The notes: generated from the sequence alone by a model not told the origin. Numbered from the stretch's first letter, positions 7,503 to 15,485 are shown. The stretch: DNA of 18,466 nt from RGIG8775 sp045587785 (GCA_045587785.1 JAZNDA010000026.1:1-18466); one strand, 5' to 3'. Made by a program: numbers and translations.

Positions 7503-8924
7503 ATGATTTTGATCGATGAACTGAAAGCCATTTGGGAGGAGATCAAAAAGGCATTTGTTGTGACCTATACCTCCTCGATCGTAGATCTGTGGTTTGAGCC
7601 ACTGGATCTGGATCGTTATGAGCTGGACGTTATCTTTTTCACCACCGATAACCCTATCAAATTCCGTGTTATCAATCAAAAATACAAAAATATCCTCGCG
7701 GAAGCCTTCAGCGCGTTCCTCGGCTTTGATGTGGACGTAGTGCTTGAGCTGATCGAGGTCAAGGACGGGGTGAAGCGTCCCATTGCCGCTTTTCTCCCGA
7801 GAGACGAGGAGATAATCCCCAGAGCCGACCGCCCCGTAGAGGCATCCGAGTTTGGGACTGAGAGCTTTCCGTTTCGCTTTGAATACACCTTTGACAACTT
7901 CATCGTAGGCTCGTCTAACCGCTTTGCGCACGCCGCCTGCCTTGGCGTGGCGGAAAATCCCGCCTGCATCGAAGCGCTTCGCAAGGGCGATCATATGAGT
8001 TCATACAATCCGCTGTTTATTTACGGCCCCAGCGGCATCGGCAAGACGCATCTTTTGCACGCCATTGTCAACCACATCAAGGCAAAGCTGCCAGAGGTCA
8101 AGATACTGTACATCCGCGGCGACGATTTTATCAACCAGATGATCGACCATCTTGCCCAAAAGACCATGAACGATTTCAAAAACAAGTACCGCAAGTGCGA
8201 CGTTCTTCTGATCGACGATATCCAGTTTATCGCGGGCAAGACCTCAACACAAGAGGAATTCTTCCATACTTTCAACGCGCTGTACGAGGATCACAAGCAG
8301 ATCATTCTGACCTCAGACCGTCCGCCAAGAGAGATCAAGCCTCTTGAGGACAGACTGGTAACGCGTTTTGAGTGGGGTATTCTTGCTGACATTCAGCCGC
8401 CCGATTACGAGCTGAGAGTGGCGATCATCAAAAAGAAGGCGGAGCAGGTGAATCTCACCATGCCCGAGGACGTGCTGCAGTTTTTGGCTGACAATCTCAG
8501 ATCCAACATCAGACAGATCGAGGGTGCCATCAAAAAGCTGTCGGCTATGTCGTTCTTAACGGGCAGTGTAGTATCACAGGAGCTTGCACAGCAATGCATT
8601 ACCGAGCTTGTGGGCGGTATGGAGCCGATCAGAGACACGGTGGACAGAGTGTTCCGTGTGGTGCACAGGCATTACGGCGTGGGAAAGGAAGATCTTCTGA
8701 GCGACAAGCGTCAAAGAGAGATCGTTATGGCAAGGCATGCCGCTATCTATCTGATCAAAAATATCACGGGTATGTCCTATCCCAATCTTGCTAAGGTGTT
8801 CCACAAAAAGAACCACACCACCATGCTCAGCTCCTATACCTTCATCCAAACAAAAATGAGAAACGAGCCCTCCTTCGCGGTCGAAATGGATAATCTTGAA
8901 AAAGAAGCCATCGAAAGGTTCTAA
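7503..8924 (+). CDS. dnaA: Chromosomal replication initiator protein DnaA
   Basis: DnaA binds origin boxes, forms an ATP-dependent filament and opens the duplex. The 473-residue protein has domain I (about 1-85), a linker II shorter than in many species (about 86-122), the AAA+ domain III and the DNA-binding domain IV (about 376-473). Walker A is GPSGIGKT (175-182) and Walker B is LLIDDIQF (235-242). Domain IV retains the conserved arginine (R411 in MARHAAIYL) and P427, but the usual GGRDHTT is HKKNHTT (434-440), with asparagine at the normal aspartate. An upstream TTG at 7485 stays in frame; AAAGGA at 7488-7493 supports the ATG at 7503. oriC follows immediately. The gene is the first of the rightward replication block. 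Confidence 0.97.
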   Translation: MILIDELKAIWEEIKKAFVVTYTSSIVDLWFEPLDLDRYELDVIFFTTDNPIKFRVINQKYKNILAEAFSAFLGFDVDVVLELIEVKDGVKRPIAAFLPRDEEIIPRADRPVEASEFGTESFPFRFEYTFDNFIVGSSNRFAHAACLGVAENPACIEALRKGDHMSSYNPLFIYGPSGIGKTHLLHAIVNHIKAKLPEVKILYIRGDDFINQMIDHLAQKTMNDFKNKYRKCDVLLIDDIQFIAGKTSTQEEFFHTFNALYEDHKQIILTSDRPPREIKPLEDRLVTRFEWGILADIQPPDYELRVAIIKKKAEQVNLTMPEDVLQFLADNLRSNIRQIEGAIKKLSAMSFLTGSVVSQELAQQCITELVGGMEPIRDTVDRVFRVVHRHYGVGKEDLLSDKRQREIVMARHAAIYLIKNITGMSYPNLAKVFHKKNHTTMLSSYTFIQTKMRNEPSFAVEMDNLEKEAIERF

Positions 8925-9194
8925 AAGTTTTCCACAGGCAAAAAAGCGTGGCAAACACTTGCCGCACAAAGAATTCTGCAAGTTATACACAACCACCTTG
9001 CCTGTCAGAAACTTTTTTTCATCTTCATAAAATTTTTCTTGCCTCTCTAAAGTTTTCCACAATCCGTGCACAGCCAATGTGCGGGAAATCCAAAGGCTTT
9101 TGTGTAAAACTTTTCCTCAAAAATTCTTATCGCAAAAGGCTTCACGGAGTTTTCCACAGTTTTGACAGCCCCTACTACCGTTACTATTATCTTA
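8925..9194 (+). other. oriC: Chromosomal replication origin (oriC)
   Basis: The spacer after dnaA holds four same-strand DnaA boxes: TTTTCCACA at 8928-8936, 9053-9061 and 9150-9158, and TTATACACA at 8983-8991. Each is preceded by AG. A possible reverse box, TTTTACACA, lies at 9101-9109 on the other strand. After the last box come a GC-rich GCCCC (9168-9172) and then CTA CTA CCG TTA CTA TTA (9172-9189). On the complementary strand these read as 3'-GAT/AAT triplets, the DnaA-trio pattern where DnaA opens the helix. An AT-rich stretch follows. Assignment rests on motif order and position next to dnaA. Confidence 0.88.
9168..9194 (+). promoter_or_regulatory. DnaA-trio unwinding element
   Basis: Starting 13 bases after the DnaA box at 9150-9158, the triplets CTA, CTA, CCG, TTA, CTA and TTA run without gap from 9172 to 9189. 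Five of six fit the 3'-(G/A)AT-5' trio rule on the opposite strand; CCG is the exception. The box-to-trio distance and the intervening GC-rich bases match the basal unwinding arrangement known from Bacillus subtilis. Confidence 0.78.
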
Positions 9195-9253
9195 CATATC
9201 ATACAAAGATAGACAGAGATATATATCGCGCGTAAGCGCGAGGGGAAAGAACG

Positions 9254-9635
9254 CCAAGGGCTCTGCCCTTGGAACCCGCCCCCTTTTGAAAAAGGGGGAC
9301 GAAAACTTTTGCCGCAGAAGTAAGATGGGGTTTGTGCGTAGCCAAAAAGCGAACGAAAGCAGAGAAGCAAAAAGGAAACAGATGCGCCGTCATTTTTTCG
9401 GCTTGTCGTGACAAGCCGAAGACGCCCGAAGAAAAATCGAGAAAAACAAGCTCGCTTGTTTTTTCGATTTTGTTATCGGGCTGCCACGGGAGCGGTGCTC
9501 CCGCGGCGAAAAAAATGACGTACCAAAAGCACAAACCATATAAAATTTTGTAAGTTACTTTATGGCGAGTGTGCCAAAAAAGTTTAGGTCAAGCCTTTTT
9601 AAAGGCTTGCGGGGGGTTGGGGGCAGAGCCCCCGC
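9254..9635 (+). repeat. Full palindromic element A2 with three-hairpin core
   Basis: The left end is CCAAGGGCTCTGCCCTTGG plus CCCCCTTTT/AAAAGGGGG and a CGAAAACTTTTGCCGCA tail. The right end is its imperfect inverse, with CAAGCCTTTTTAAAGGCTTG and GGGGGCAGAGCCCCC. Between them, CGTCATTTTT (9388-9397) can pair with AAAAATGACG (9511-9520). Inside that stem lie three hairpins: TTCGGCTTGT/ACAAGCCGAA (9397-9420), a long one at 9425-9480 with loop CTCG, and CGGGAGC/GCTCCCG (9487-9503). The short open frames across this area come from the repeats and are not genes. Confidence 0.8.
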
Positions 9636-9644
9636 ATAACCAAG

Positions 9645-9650
9645 TATAAT
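9645..9650 (+). promoter_or_regulatory. Possible -10 box of dnaN
   Basis: A perfect TATAAT lies 36 bases before the dnaN start codon, just downstream of element A2. The -35 position falls in the GC-rich hairpin and has no TTGACA-like hexamer, so this is only a weak candidate. Confidence 0.3.
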
Positions 9651-9686
9651 CAAGTACTAATTATCCAATCAAGAAAGGATATTATC

Positions 9687-10841
9687 ATGAAAATTATTTT
9701 TAACAAGAGCAAAATGTCAGCGGCGGTAGCACCGCTCATGTCTGCCGTATCGGGAAAATCCACGCTGACGTCCATCGAAGGTATTCTGATCGAAGCCAAG
9801 CAGCCCGACATTTGCATCATGACCACGTATGACTTAGAGAAGGGCATACGTATTCAGGCTGAGGCGCAAGTAATTGAGGAAGGCACGTTTATCATCAACG
9901 CGCAGAAGTTCAGCCAGACCTTAAAGGTTATGGATGGCGATGAGATCACGCTGACGGTAAGCGAGGATAAGCTGATCGCGTCCATCGAGAGCGGAAAATC
10001 CTTCCACCGCATGAGTGCTCTGCCGGGAAGTGACTTTCCTATGCTTCCCAAGCTTGAGAGCGACAAGTCGTTCACCATTTCCGAGGGCACGCTCAAGACC
10101 ATGCTGACCAAGGTGATGTATGCCATGGGAATGAATGACCAGCGTCCTGTGCTCAATGGCTGTTATTTTGAAGTCAGAGCAGGTTCGCTGTTGCTGGTGT
10201 CTTGCGACAGCTATAAACTCGCAAAATGTTCGATGGTGACCGAGATCAAGAACACGGGCGTGGAAGGCACGGCACTTGATTTTGATTTCATCGTACCTTT
10301 CAAGACCGTGAATGAGCTTTACCGTATGCTTGACGATGACGAGGAAAAGTTTGTTAAGATCTATATGACAAGAAAGAATATCATCTTTTTGATGAATGAG
10401 TTCGTGTTCTTCTCCCGTCTTGTGGACGGCAGATACATCGATTACGAAAGAATTATCGTCAAGAGCCACAAGATCACGGTCAAGGTAAACCGCGCGGAGC
10501 TTCTTTCGGCACTGGAAAGAGCGGCTCTGATTACCGAGGAGAGAATTGCGGGCAGTGTGCGTTCGTCTGTTAAGCTGCAGCTTGAGGGATCTCTCCTCAA
10601 GGTCTTGGCAGTTTCGGGCGCGGGAAGCACGTATGACGAGATCGAGACCGAGCATGAGGGCGAAGATCTTCTGATCGCGTTTAACAACAGGTATCTGATG
10701 GACAGCGTGAGAGCGTGCACGGCGGATGAGATCACCATTTCCATGTCTTCGCCGCTGACCAGCATCAATATTGAGCCTTCGAACGAAATGGAAGGCATAG
10801 AGGAGAAGTTTATGCTTCTTCCCGTGAAAATGACAAACTAA
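9687..10841 (+). CDS. dnaN: DNA polymerase III beta sliding clamp
   Basis: The beta clamp is a ring-shaped dimer that tethers the replicative polymerase to DNA and recruits many repair proteins. The 384-residue length is close to the family norm, and the protein reads as the usual three repeated clamp folds of about 120-130 residues. Recognisable stretches include MKIIFNKSKM at the start, RPVLNGCYFE in the second domain and the C-terminal MLLPVKMTN, which corresponds to the conserved final strand. AAGAAAGGA precedes the ATG at good spacing. recF starts only 11 bases after the stop, so the two are almost certainly cotranscribed. The S4-domain gene rlbA (yaaA), often found between dnaN and recF in Bacillota, is absent. 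Confidence 0.97.
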   Translation: MKIIFNKSKMSAAVAPLMSAVSGKSTLTSIEGILIEAKQPDICIMTTYDLEKGIRIQAEAQVIEEGTFIINAQKFSQTLKVMDGDEITLTVSEDKLIASIESGKSFHRMSALPGSDFPMLPKLESDKSFTISEGTLKTMLTKVMYAMGMNDQRPVLNGCYFEVRAGSLLLVSCDSYKLAKCSMVTEIKNTGVEGTALDFDFIVPFKTVNELYRMLDDDEEKFVKIYMTRKNIIFLMNEFVFFSRLVDGRYIDYERIIVKSHKITVKVNRAELLSALERAALITEERIAGSVRSSVKLQLEGSLLKVLAVSGAGSTYDEIETEHEGEDLLIAFNNRYLMDSVRACTADEITISMSSPLTSINIEPSNEMEGIEEKFMLLPVKMTN

Positions 10842-10852
10842 AAGGAAAATTC

Positions 10853-11974
10853 ATGTTGTGCAATCATATTGAGATCGAAAATTTCCGCAATATCGAAAAG
10901 GCGGCGGTGGATTTCTCTGACGGCGTCAACGTGCTGCTTGGCGACAACGCGCAGGGCAAGACCAATCTGCTTGAAGCCATTTATATCGCGTCGGCGGGCA
11001 AGAGCTTCAGAGCCACGCGGGAGGCGGAGCTCCTTCGGTTCGGGAGTGACTACGCAAAGCTCAGTATGGACTTTACCGACAGCCGAAAGCAAAGGATCGA
11101 TATAAGGATCGTTGCGGGAAGAAGAAAACAGATCGAGATCAATCAGAATAAAGTATTAAAGCTATCTGACATGGTGGGGCGTTTTCGGTGCGTGCTGTTT
11201 TGCCCCGAGCATTTGTCGCTCATCAAGGGTGCGCCCGCGGAGCGCAGGGAGTTTATGGATGAGGCAATATCTCAGCTTCGCCCGATGTACACCGTGGCAC
11301 TCTTGAAGTATGAAAAGATCTTAAAGCAAAGAAACACGCTCCTCAAAAACGCCATGGAGGACAGAGCCACGCTTGAGGGTACTATAGGTTACTGGTCGGA
11401 GGCACTGGCGCACGAGGCGGCGATCCTTTCGCGGTTCCGCGAATCGTACGCGGCACAGATGCAAAGCTTTATGCAGGAATGTTTTGCCCAGATGAGCGAG
11501 AAAACGGGCAAGTGCGACGAGGTGCCAACGCTTGTATACAAAGGCTCGTCGGAGCAGGAAAGCTATGAAGATCTGAACGAGACCAAAGAGAAATATATGA
11601 GCCTTCTAAGCTCAAATATCGAGCGCGAGATCTACGCAGGTACCACCCTCTTTGGCGTGCACAAGGACGATCTTGACATCTGTCTTGGAGGCAAGAGCGC
11701 ACGGCTGTATGCGTCCCAAGGACAGCAGAGGTCGCTGGCGTTGGCACTTAAGCTGGCAGAGGGCGAGATCAGCCGCAAGGAAACGGGCGAATATCCCGTC
11801 TTTCTCCTTGACGACGTGCTCTCGGAGCTTGATTTTAAACGCCGCGCCTATCTCATTGAGGAGATCAAAGACAAGCAGGTCATCATGACTACCTGCGAGA
11901 TCCGCGATGAGGTCTACGAGGGTGCCAACATCATCACCGTCAAGGACGGCGTGTTCTCGGGGTGCGCGATATGA
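10853..11974 (+). CDS. recF: DNA replication and repair protein RecF
   Basis: RecF is an SMC-like ATPase that, with RecO and RecR, helps load RecA at single-strand gaps. The 373-residue protein has Walker A GDNAQGKT (30-37), the ABC-type signature SQGQQRS (288-294) and Walker B FLLDDVLSELD (317-327). The middle part (about 140-260) carries the helical arm. AAAGGA stands about six bases before the ATG. The stop codon overlaps the next start (ATGA at 11971-11974), so recF and the remB-like gene are translationally coupled. Confidence 0.97.
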   Translation: MLCNHIEIENFRNIEKAAVDFSDGVNVLLGDNAQGKTNLLEAIYIASAGKSFRATREAELLRFGSDYAKLSMDFTDSRKQRIDIRIVAGRRKQIEINQNKVLKLSDMVGRFRCVLFCPEHLSLIKGAPAERREFMDEAISQLRPMYTVALLKYEKILKQRNTLLKNAMEDRATLEGTIGYWSEALAHEAAILSRFRESYAAQMQSFMQECFAQMSEKTGKCDEVPTLVYKGSSEQESYEDLNETKEKYMSLLSSNIEREIYAGTTLFGVHKDDLDICLGGKSARLYASQGQQRSLALALKLAEGEISRKETGEYPVFLLDDVLSELDFKRRAYLIEEIKDKQVIMTTCEIRDEVYEGANIITVKDGVFSGCAI

Positions 11975-12231
11975 GGCACATGATCTATCTGCACGTCGGA
12001 AACAAAAAGAATATCCGCGAAAAAAATATTATCGGCATCTTTGACACCGACAGCGCAACCGTCTCCCTTGTTACCCGAAAATATCTGTCGGCAATGGAGA
12101 AAAAAGGCAAGGTCGAGGCGGCAAAAGAGGAGATCCCCAAATCCTTCGTGCTGTACAGCGCGGAGAACGGCGAGAAAAAGATCTGTTTCTCTCAGCTCTC
12201 GCCAAGCGCACTTCTTGGAAGAGTGGAGTAG
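11971..12231 (+). CDS. remB: RemB-like DUF370 DNA-binding protein
   Basis: This small protein (86 residues) matches the DUF370 family, which includes RemA and RemB of Bacillus subtilis; RemB (YaaB) is encoded at this same place between recF and gyrB. The core IYLHVG...IIGIFDTDSATVS is the family's N-terminal strand pair, and SFVLYSAENGEKKICFSQLSPSALLGR is its typical C-terminal part. In B. subtilis RemA activates biofilm matrix genes; the role of RemB is less clear, so I assign family rather than function. The ATG at 11971 overlaps the recF stop. A GTG at 11962 and an ATG at 11980 are other possible starts; the last gives the most typical N-terminus. Confidence 0.85.
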   Translation: MRHMIYLHVGNKKNIREKNIIGIFDTDSATVSLVTRKYLSAMEKKGKVEAAKEEIPKSFVLYSAENGEKKICFSQLSPSALLGRVE

Positions 12232-12395
12232 GAGAACGCCAAGGGCTCTGCCCTTGGAACCCGCCCCCTTTTGAAAAAGGGGGACGAAAACTTTTGTCGC
12301 AAGGGTAAGAAGGAGACTGTGCGTAGCCATTTAGCGAGTGAGCAGGGGAATGCCTTGTGTGACAATTACAGATATTTTGCATTATGCAAACGATA

Positions 12396-12868
12396 AAGTC
12401 GCGCAGGCTCATTCCACCGCCACAGGCGAGAACCCCCAAAACTCATTTCATTCGTTTCGGGGAACCCCGCGGCGGTCCCCCTCCCTCTCGGAGGGAGGCT
12501 ATCGTAGATCTTGTTCTCGAAATGGCGGAAAAAAGAGTTTTTATGTTTCAAACAAAACAAAAAGAAAAAGAAAATAACAATGAGAAAAGATGAGTATATT
12601 TGTAACGATAATCCCAAACCCGTTCCCGAATGGATTAAAAAGATGTCGGATGAGGAAATAGAAAAAGAATTTAATTCAAGGTTTGGAAAAACGTGTAATA
12701 CAAAAGAACCTAACAAAACAGCGTAAATCAATAACCCATTAAAAGGAAAAACAAAGTGGCGGTGTTAGCCTCCCTCCGGGAGGGAGGGGGACCGCCGCGG
12801 GGTTCCCCGAAACGAATGAAATGAGTTTTGGGGGTTCTCGCGTTAGCGGTGGAAGGAGCTCGCGTGAC
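12396..12868 (+). mobile_element. Inverted-repeat cassette B2 (MITE-like, plus orientation)
   Basis: Both arms are about 105 bases and inverted to each other. They run from AAGTCGCGCAGGCTC at the left through a GAACCCCCAAAACTCATTTC block to CCCTCCCTCTCGGAGGGAGG, and mirror this at 12767-12868. The arms match those of cassette B1, which lies in the opposite orientation within its host element. The core carries a small open reading frame. No transposase is present, so movement would need enzymes supplied elsewhere. Confidence 0.72.
12580..12726 (+). CDS. Small hypothetical protein inside cassette B2
   Basis: This 48-codon frame starts with MRKDEYICNDN and contains PVPEWIKKMSDEEIEKEF, an amphipathic, charged helix-like stretch, then ends in TKEPNKTA. 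I do not recognise its function. The last residues KEPNKTA are shared with the deleted version in cassette B1. An upstream in-frame ATG at 12511 would add 23 lysine-rich residues. No clear ribosome-binding site precedes either start. It may be a real small gene, a fragment of a larger one, or non-coding cargo. Confidence 0.4.
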   Translation: MRKDEYICNDNPKPVPEWIKKMSDEEIEKEFNSRFGKTCNTKEPNKTA

Positions 12869-13113
12869 CTCATTGGACAGGTAAAGCACAATTATAACGC
12901 ACATTACATTGGGAGCCAAAGCTCCCGTGGCACAAAATGACGTACTAATAGCACAAACCATTTAGAGATTTAGAAGTTACTTTATGTCGGGCTTGCCGAG
13001 AAAAGTTTTGATCCAACTTTTGGGGAAGTTGGCGCGGTCAAGGGCGCGTAGCCCTTGCAGGGTATGGGGCAGAGCCCCAAGCGTCCCTTAAAAAAATATA
13101 CGGAAGGTATAAA

Positions 13114-15054
13114 ATGGAAAACAACCAGATCAATTACAACGAAAGCGATATTCAAGTACTGGAAGGACTTGAGGCGGTACGCAAGCGTCCGGGTATGTAC
13201 ATCGGAACCACGTCGATCAGAGGACTTCACCACTTGGTCTATGAGATCGTGGACAACTCGATCGACGAGGCACTGGCTGGGTATTGCGACAAGATATCGG
13301 TAACCATCAACGAGGGCAATACCATCACGGTTGAAGACAACGGCAGAGGTATTCCCACGGGTATGCATCCAAAGCAGGGCATCCCCACGCCCGAGGTGGT
13401 GTACACCATACTGCACGCAGGCGGCAAGTTCGGCGGCGGCGGATACAAGATCGCAGGCGGCTTGCACGGCGTGGGTGCGTCGGTGGTCAACGCGCTGTCC
13501 GAGTGGGTGGAGCTTGACGACTGCTACGAGGGCGAGCGTTTCACCGAGCGATTTGAGAGAGGTATGGTGGCGCGGAAGGGAAAGACAGAGCCCGCATCGC
13601 CCGAGCGCATGCACGGTGTGAAGGTGACCTTCAAGCCCGACCCTACCATATTTGAGGAAACGGTATTTGATTATGACATTTTGCTCACCAGACTGAGAGA
13701 GCAGGCGTTCCTCAATGCGGGCGTAAGGCTTGTTTTAAGGGACGAGAGAGACCCCGAGAATGTGAAAGAGGACGACTTGTGCTTTGAGGGCGGTATCAAG
13801 AGCTTTGTGGAATTTCTTTGCGACAGAGACAAAAAAACGCCCATCCACAGCGACGTTATATACATGAGGGGCGAGAAGGACACCTCGGTGGCGGAGATCG
13901 CTCTGCAGTACACAAGCGCGTACAGCGAGAACATCGTGACCTTTGCCAACAACATGAACACCATCGAGGGCGGTATGCACGAGACGGGCTTCAAGGCGGG
14001 CATCACCAAGGTCATCAACGCGTATGCCAGAAAGATCGGGGCTCTTAGGGAAAAGGACTCGCCGCTTTCGGGCGAGGACGTCAGAGAAGGCATTTGCGCC
14101 ATTGTCAGCGTCAAGCTGGAAAACGCGCAGTTTGAAAGCCAGACCAAGGCAAAGCTGGGCAACTCCGAGATCCGTACGCTGGTGGAAAACACCGTGAATC
14201 AGAAGCTGGCAGAATATCTTGAGGAAAACCCCGCGTCGGGCAAAATCATTGTGGAAAGAGCCATGGCGGCATCCAGAGCCAGAGAAGCCGCGCGAAAGGC
14301 AAGAGAGGAGACCAGACGCAAGGGTCTGTTTGAAGGCGGATCGGTGCTGCCGGGCAAGCTCCGTGACTGCAACGAGCGCAACGTGGAGCTGACAGAGCTG
14401 TATCTGGTGGAGGGAGACTCCGCAGGCGGCTCGGCAACCCAAGGGCGAAACTCGCGTTTCCAAGCCATCCTTCCGCTTCGCGGTAAGGTGCTCAACGTCG
14501 AAAAGGCAAATTCTCTTAACATTGCGGCAAACCAGTCGCTCCAGCCCATCATTCAGTCGCTGGGTTGCGGCGTGGGCGAGGGCTTCAACATCGAAAAGCT
14601 GAGATACGGCAAGATCGTCATCATGGCGGATGCCGACGTGGACGGTTCGCACATCCGCATCCTGCTTCTGACCTTCTTCTTCCGCTTTATGAAGCCTCTC
14701 ATTGAGGGCGGACACATCTATCTCGCTCAGCCCCCCCTCTACAAGATCAGCAAAAAGAATTCCAAACAGGTGCGCTACGCCTACTCCGATGAGGAAAAGG
14801 ACGCTATCATTGAGGAAATGGGCGGTCTTTCCCCCTATATCGAGACCTCGCGCTACAAAGGTCTTGGTGAGATGAACGCCGAACAGCTGTGGGAGACCAC
14901 CATGGACCCCACTACCCGTACGCTTCTTAAAGTCACCATGTCCGATGCCGAGGAATGTGACGCCACCTTCTCGCTCCTCATGGGCGACAAGGTCGAGCCC
15001 AGAAAGGTCTTTATTGAACAAAACGCCAAGTTCGCTGAGAATTTGGATATTTGA
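13114..15054 (+). CDS. gyrB: DNA gyrase subunit B
   Basis: GyrB is the ATPase subunit of gyrase, which adds negative supercoils with GyrA. The 646-residue protein has the GHKL ATPase site with EIVDNSIDEA (44-53), DNGRGIP (75-81) and GGLHGVGASVVNALS (115-129). A transducer domain follows, then the TOPRIM metal site with EGDSAGG (433-439) and DADVDGSH (506-513). The C-terminal RYKGLGEMN (580-588) is typical. The length matches the short Gram-positive form, without the insert seen in gamma-proteobacteria. GGAAGG lies six bases before the ATG. Repeat element A3 precedes the gene and A4 follows it, so gyrB may be transcribed apart from gyrA. Confidence 0.97.
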   Translation: MENNQINYNESDIQVLEGLEAVRKRPGMYIGTTSIRGLHHLVYEIVDNSIDEALAGYCDKISVTINEGNTITVEDNGRGIPTGMHPKQGIPTPEVVYTILHAGGKFGGGGYKIAGGLHGVGASVVNALSEWVELDDCYEGERFTERFERGMVARKGKTEPASPERMHGVKVTFKPDPTIFEETVFDYDILLTRLREQAFLNAGVRLVLRDERDPENVKEDDLCFEGGIKSFVEFLCDRDKKTPIHSDVIYMRGEKDTSVAEIALQYTSAYSENIVTFANNMNTIEGGMHETGFKAGITKVINAYARKIGALREKDSPLSGEDVREGICAIVSVKLENAQFESQTKAKLGNSEIRTLVENTVNQKLAEYLEENPASGKIIVERAMAASRAREAARKAREETRRKGLFEGGSVLPGKLRDCNERNVELTELYLVEGDSAGGSATQGRNSRFQAILPLRGKVLNVEKANSLNIAANQSLQPIIQSLGCGVGEGFNIEKLRYGKIVIMADADVDGSHIRILLLTFFFRFMKPLIEGGHIYLAQPPLYKISKKNSKQVRYAYSDEEKDAIIEEMGGLSPYIETSRYKGLGEMNAEQLWETTMDPTTRTLLKVTMSDAEECDATFSLLMGDKVEPRKVFIEQNAKFAENLDI

Positions 15055-15063
15055 TGGGGAACG

Positions 15064-15455
15064 CCAAGGGAACTTTTTGAAAAAAGTTCCCTTGGAACCC
15101 TCAAAAACTTTCACTGCAGATGTCAGATGCAGACTATACGTAGCCGTATGCGATCGATAACGATGAAGCTATACGGATACGGATGCGCCGTCATTTTAGG
15201 TGGCTTGTGGGAACAAGCCACCGTACGCCCGAAGAAAAACACGAAAAAACAAGCTCGCTTGTTTTTTCGCGTTTATCTTCGGGCTACCACGGAGCTTTGC
15301 TCCGTGGCGAAAAAAATGACGTACCTTTCGAACAAACCATGTAGAATTTTGAAGTTACTTTACGGCGAGCCAGCCGTAAAAGTTTAGGTCAAGCCTTTTT
15401 AAAGGCTTGCGGGATCCAAGGGCAGAGCCTTTGGTCGCGCCTCGCAAGGCGCGAA
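15064..15455 (+). repeat. Full palindromic element A4 with three-hairpin core
   Basis: It begins nine bases after the gyrB stop. In this copy the left hairpins are merged into one long palindrome, CCAAGGGAACTTTTT/AAAAAGTTCCCTTGG (15064-15095). CGTCATTTT (15189-15197) pairs with AAAATGACG (15313-15321). Enclosed are GGTGGCTTGT/ACAAGCCACC (15199-15222), a long A/T hairpin (15228-15283) with loop CTCG, and CCACGGAGC/GCTCCGTGG (15287-15307). Compared with A2, several stem positions differ on both sides and still pair. The right end holds CAAGCCTTTTTAAAGGCTTG and two GC hairpins (15416-15454). Confidence 0.8.
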
Positions 15456-15485
15456 GTCCCCAATTGTCAAAAACTCGAGGTAACC

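Larger units (their letters stand above)
12239..13081 (+). repeat. Composite palindromic element A3 (interrupted by cassette B2)
   Basis: It begins seven bases after the remB stop with the same left end as element A2 (CCAAGGGCTCTGCCCTTGG, then the CCCCCTTTT palindrome). Its right end (12900-13081) holds GGGAGC/GCTCCC, ACAAAATGACGTAC, GAAGTTACTTTATG and CCAACTTTTGGGGAAGTTGG. Two GC hairpins close it, one around 13038-13058 and one TTGGGG-type near 13065-13081. Cassette B2 fills the middle. It lies directly upstream of the gyrB ribosome-binding site, so any gyrB promoter must be inside it or further upstream. Confidence 0.75.

Noticed and set aside
9047..9553. Several short open frames across oriC and element A2, with peptides such as FRPPFSKGGGFQGQSPW
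   Set aside because: The same peptide appears in several frames wherever the palindromes occur, so it is translated repeat DNA rather than protein-coding sequence.
9254..9635. CRISPR-like array
   Set aside because: The repeats are palindromic units of unequal spacing, without regular unique spacers and without cas genes.
13735..15114. 459-codon open frame on the minus strand opposite gyrB
   Set aside because: It is antisense to a clear gyrB gene and has no motif of its own.
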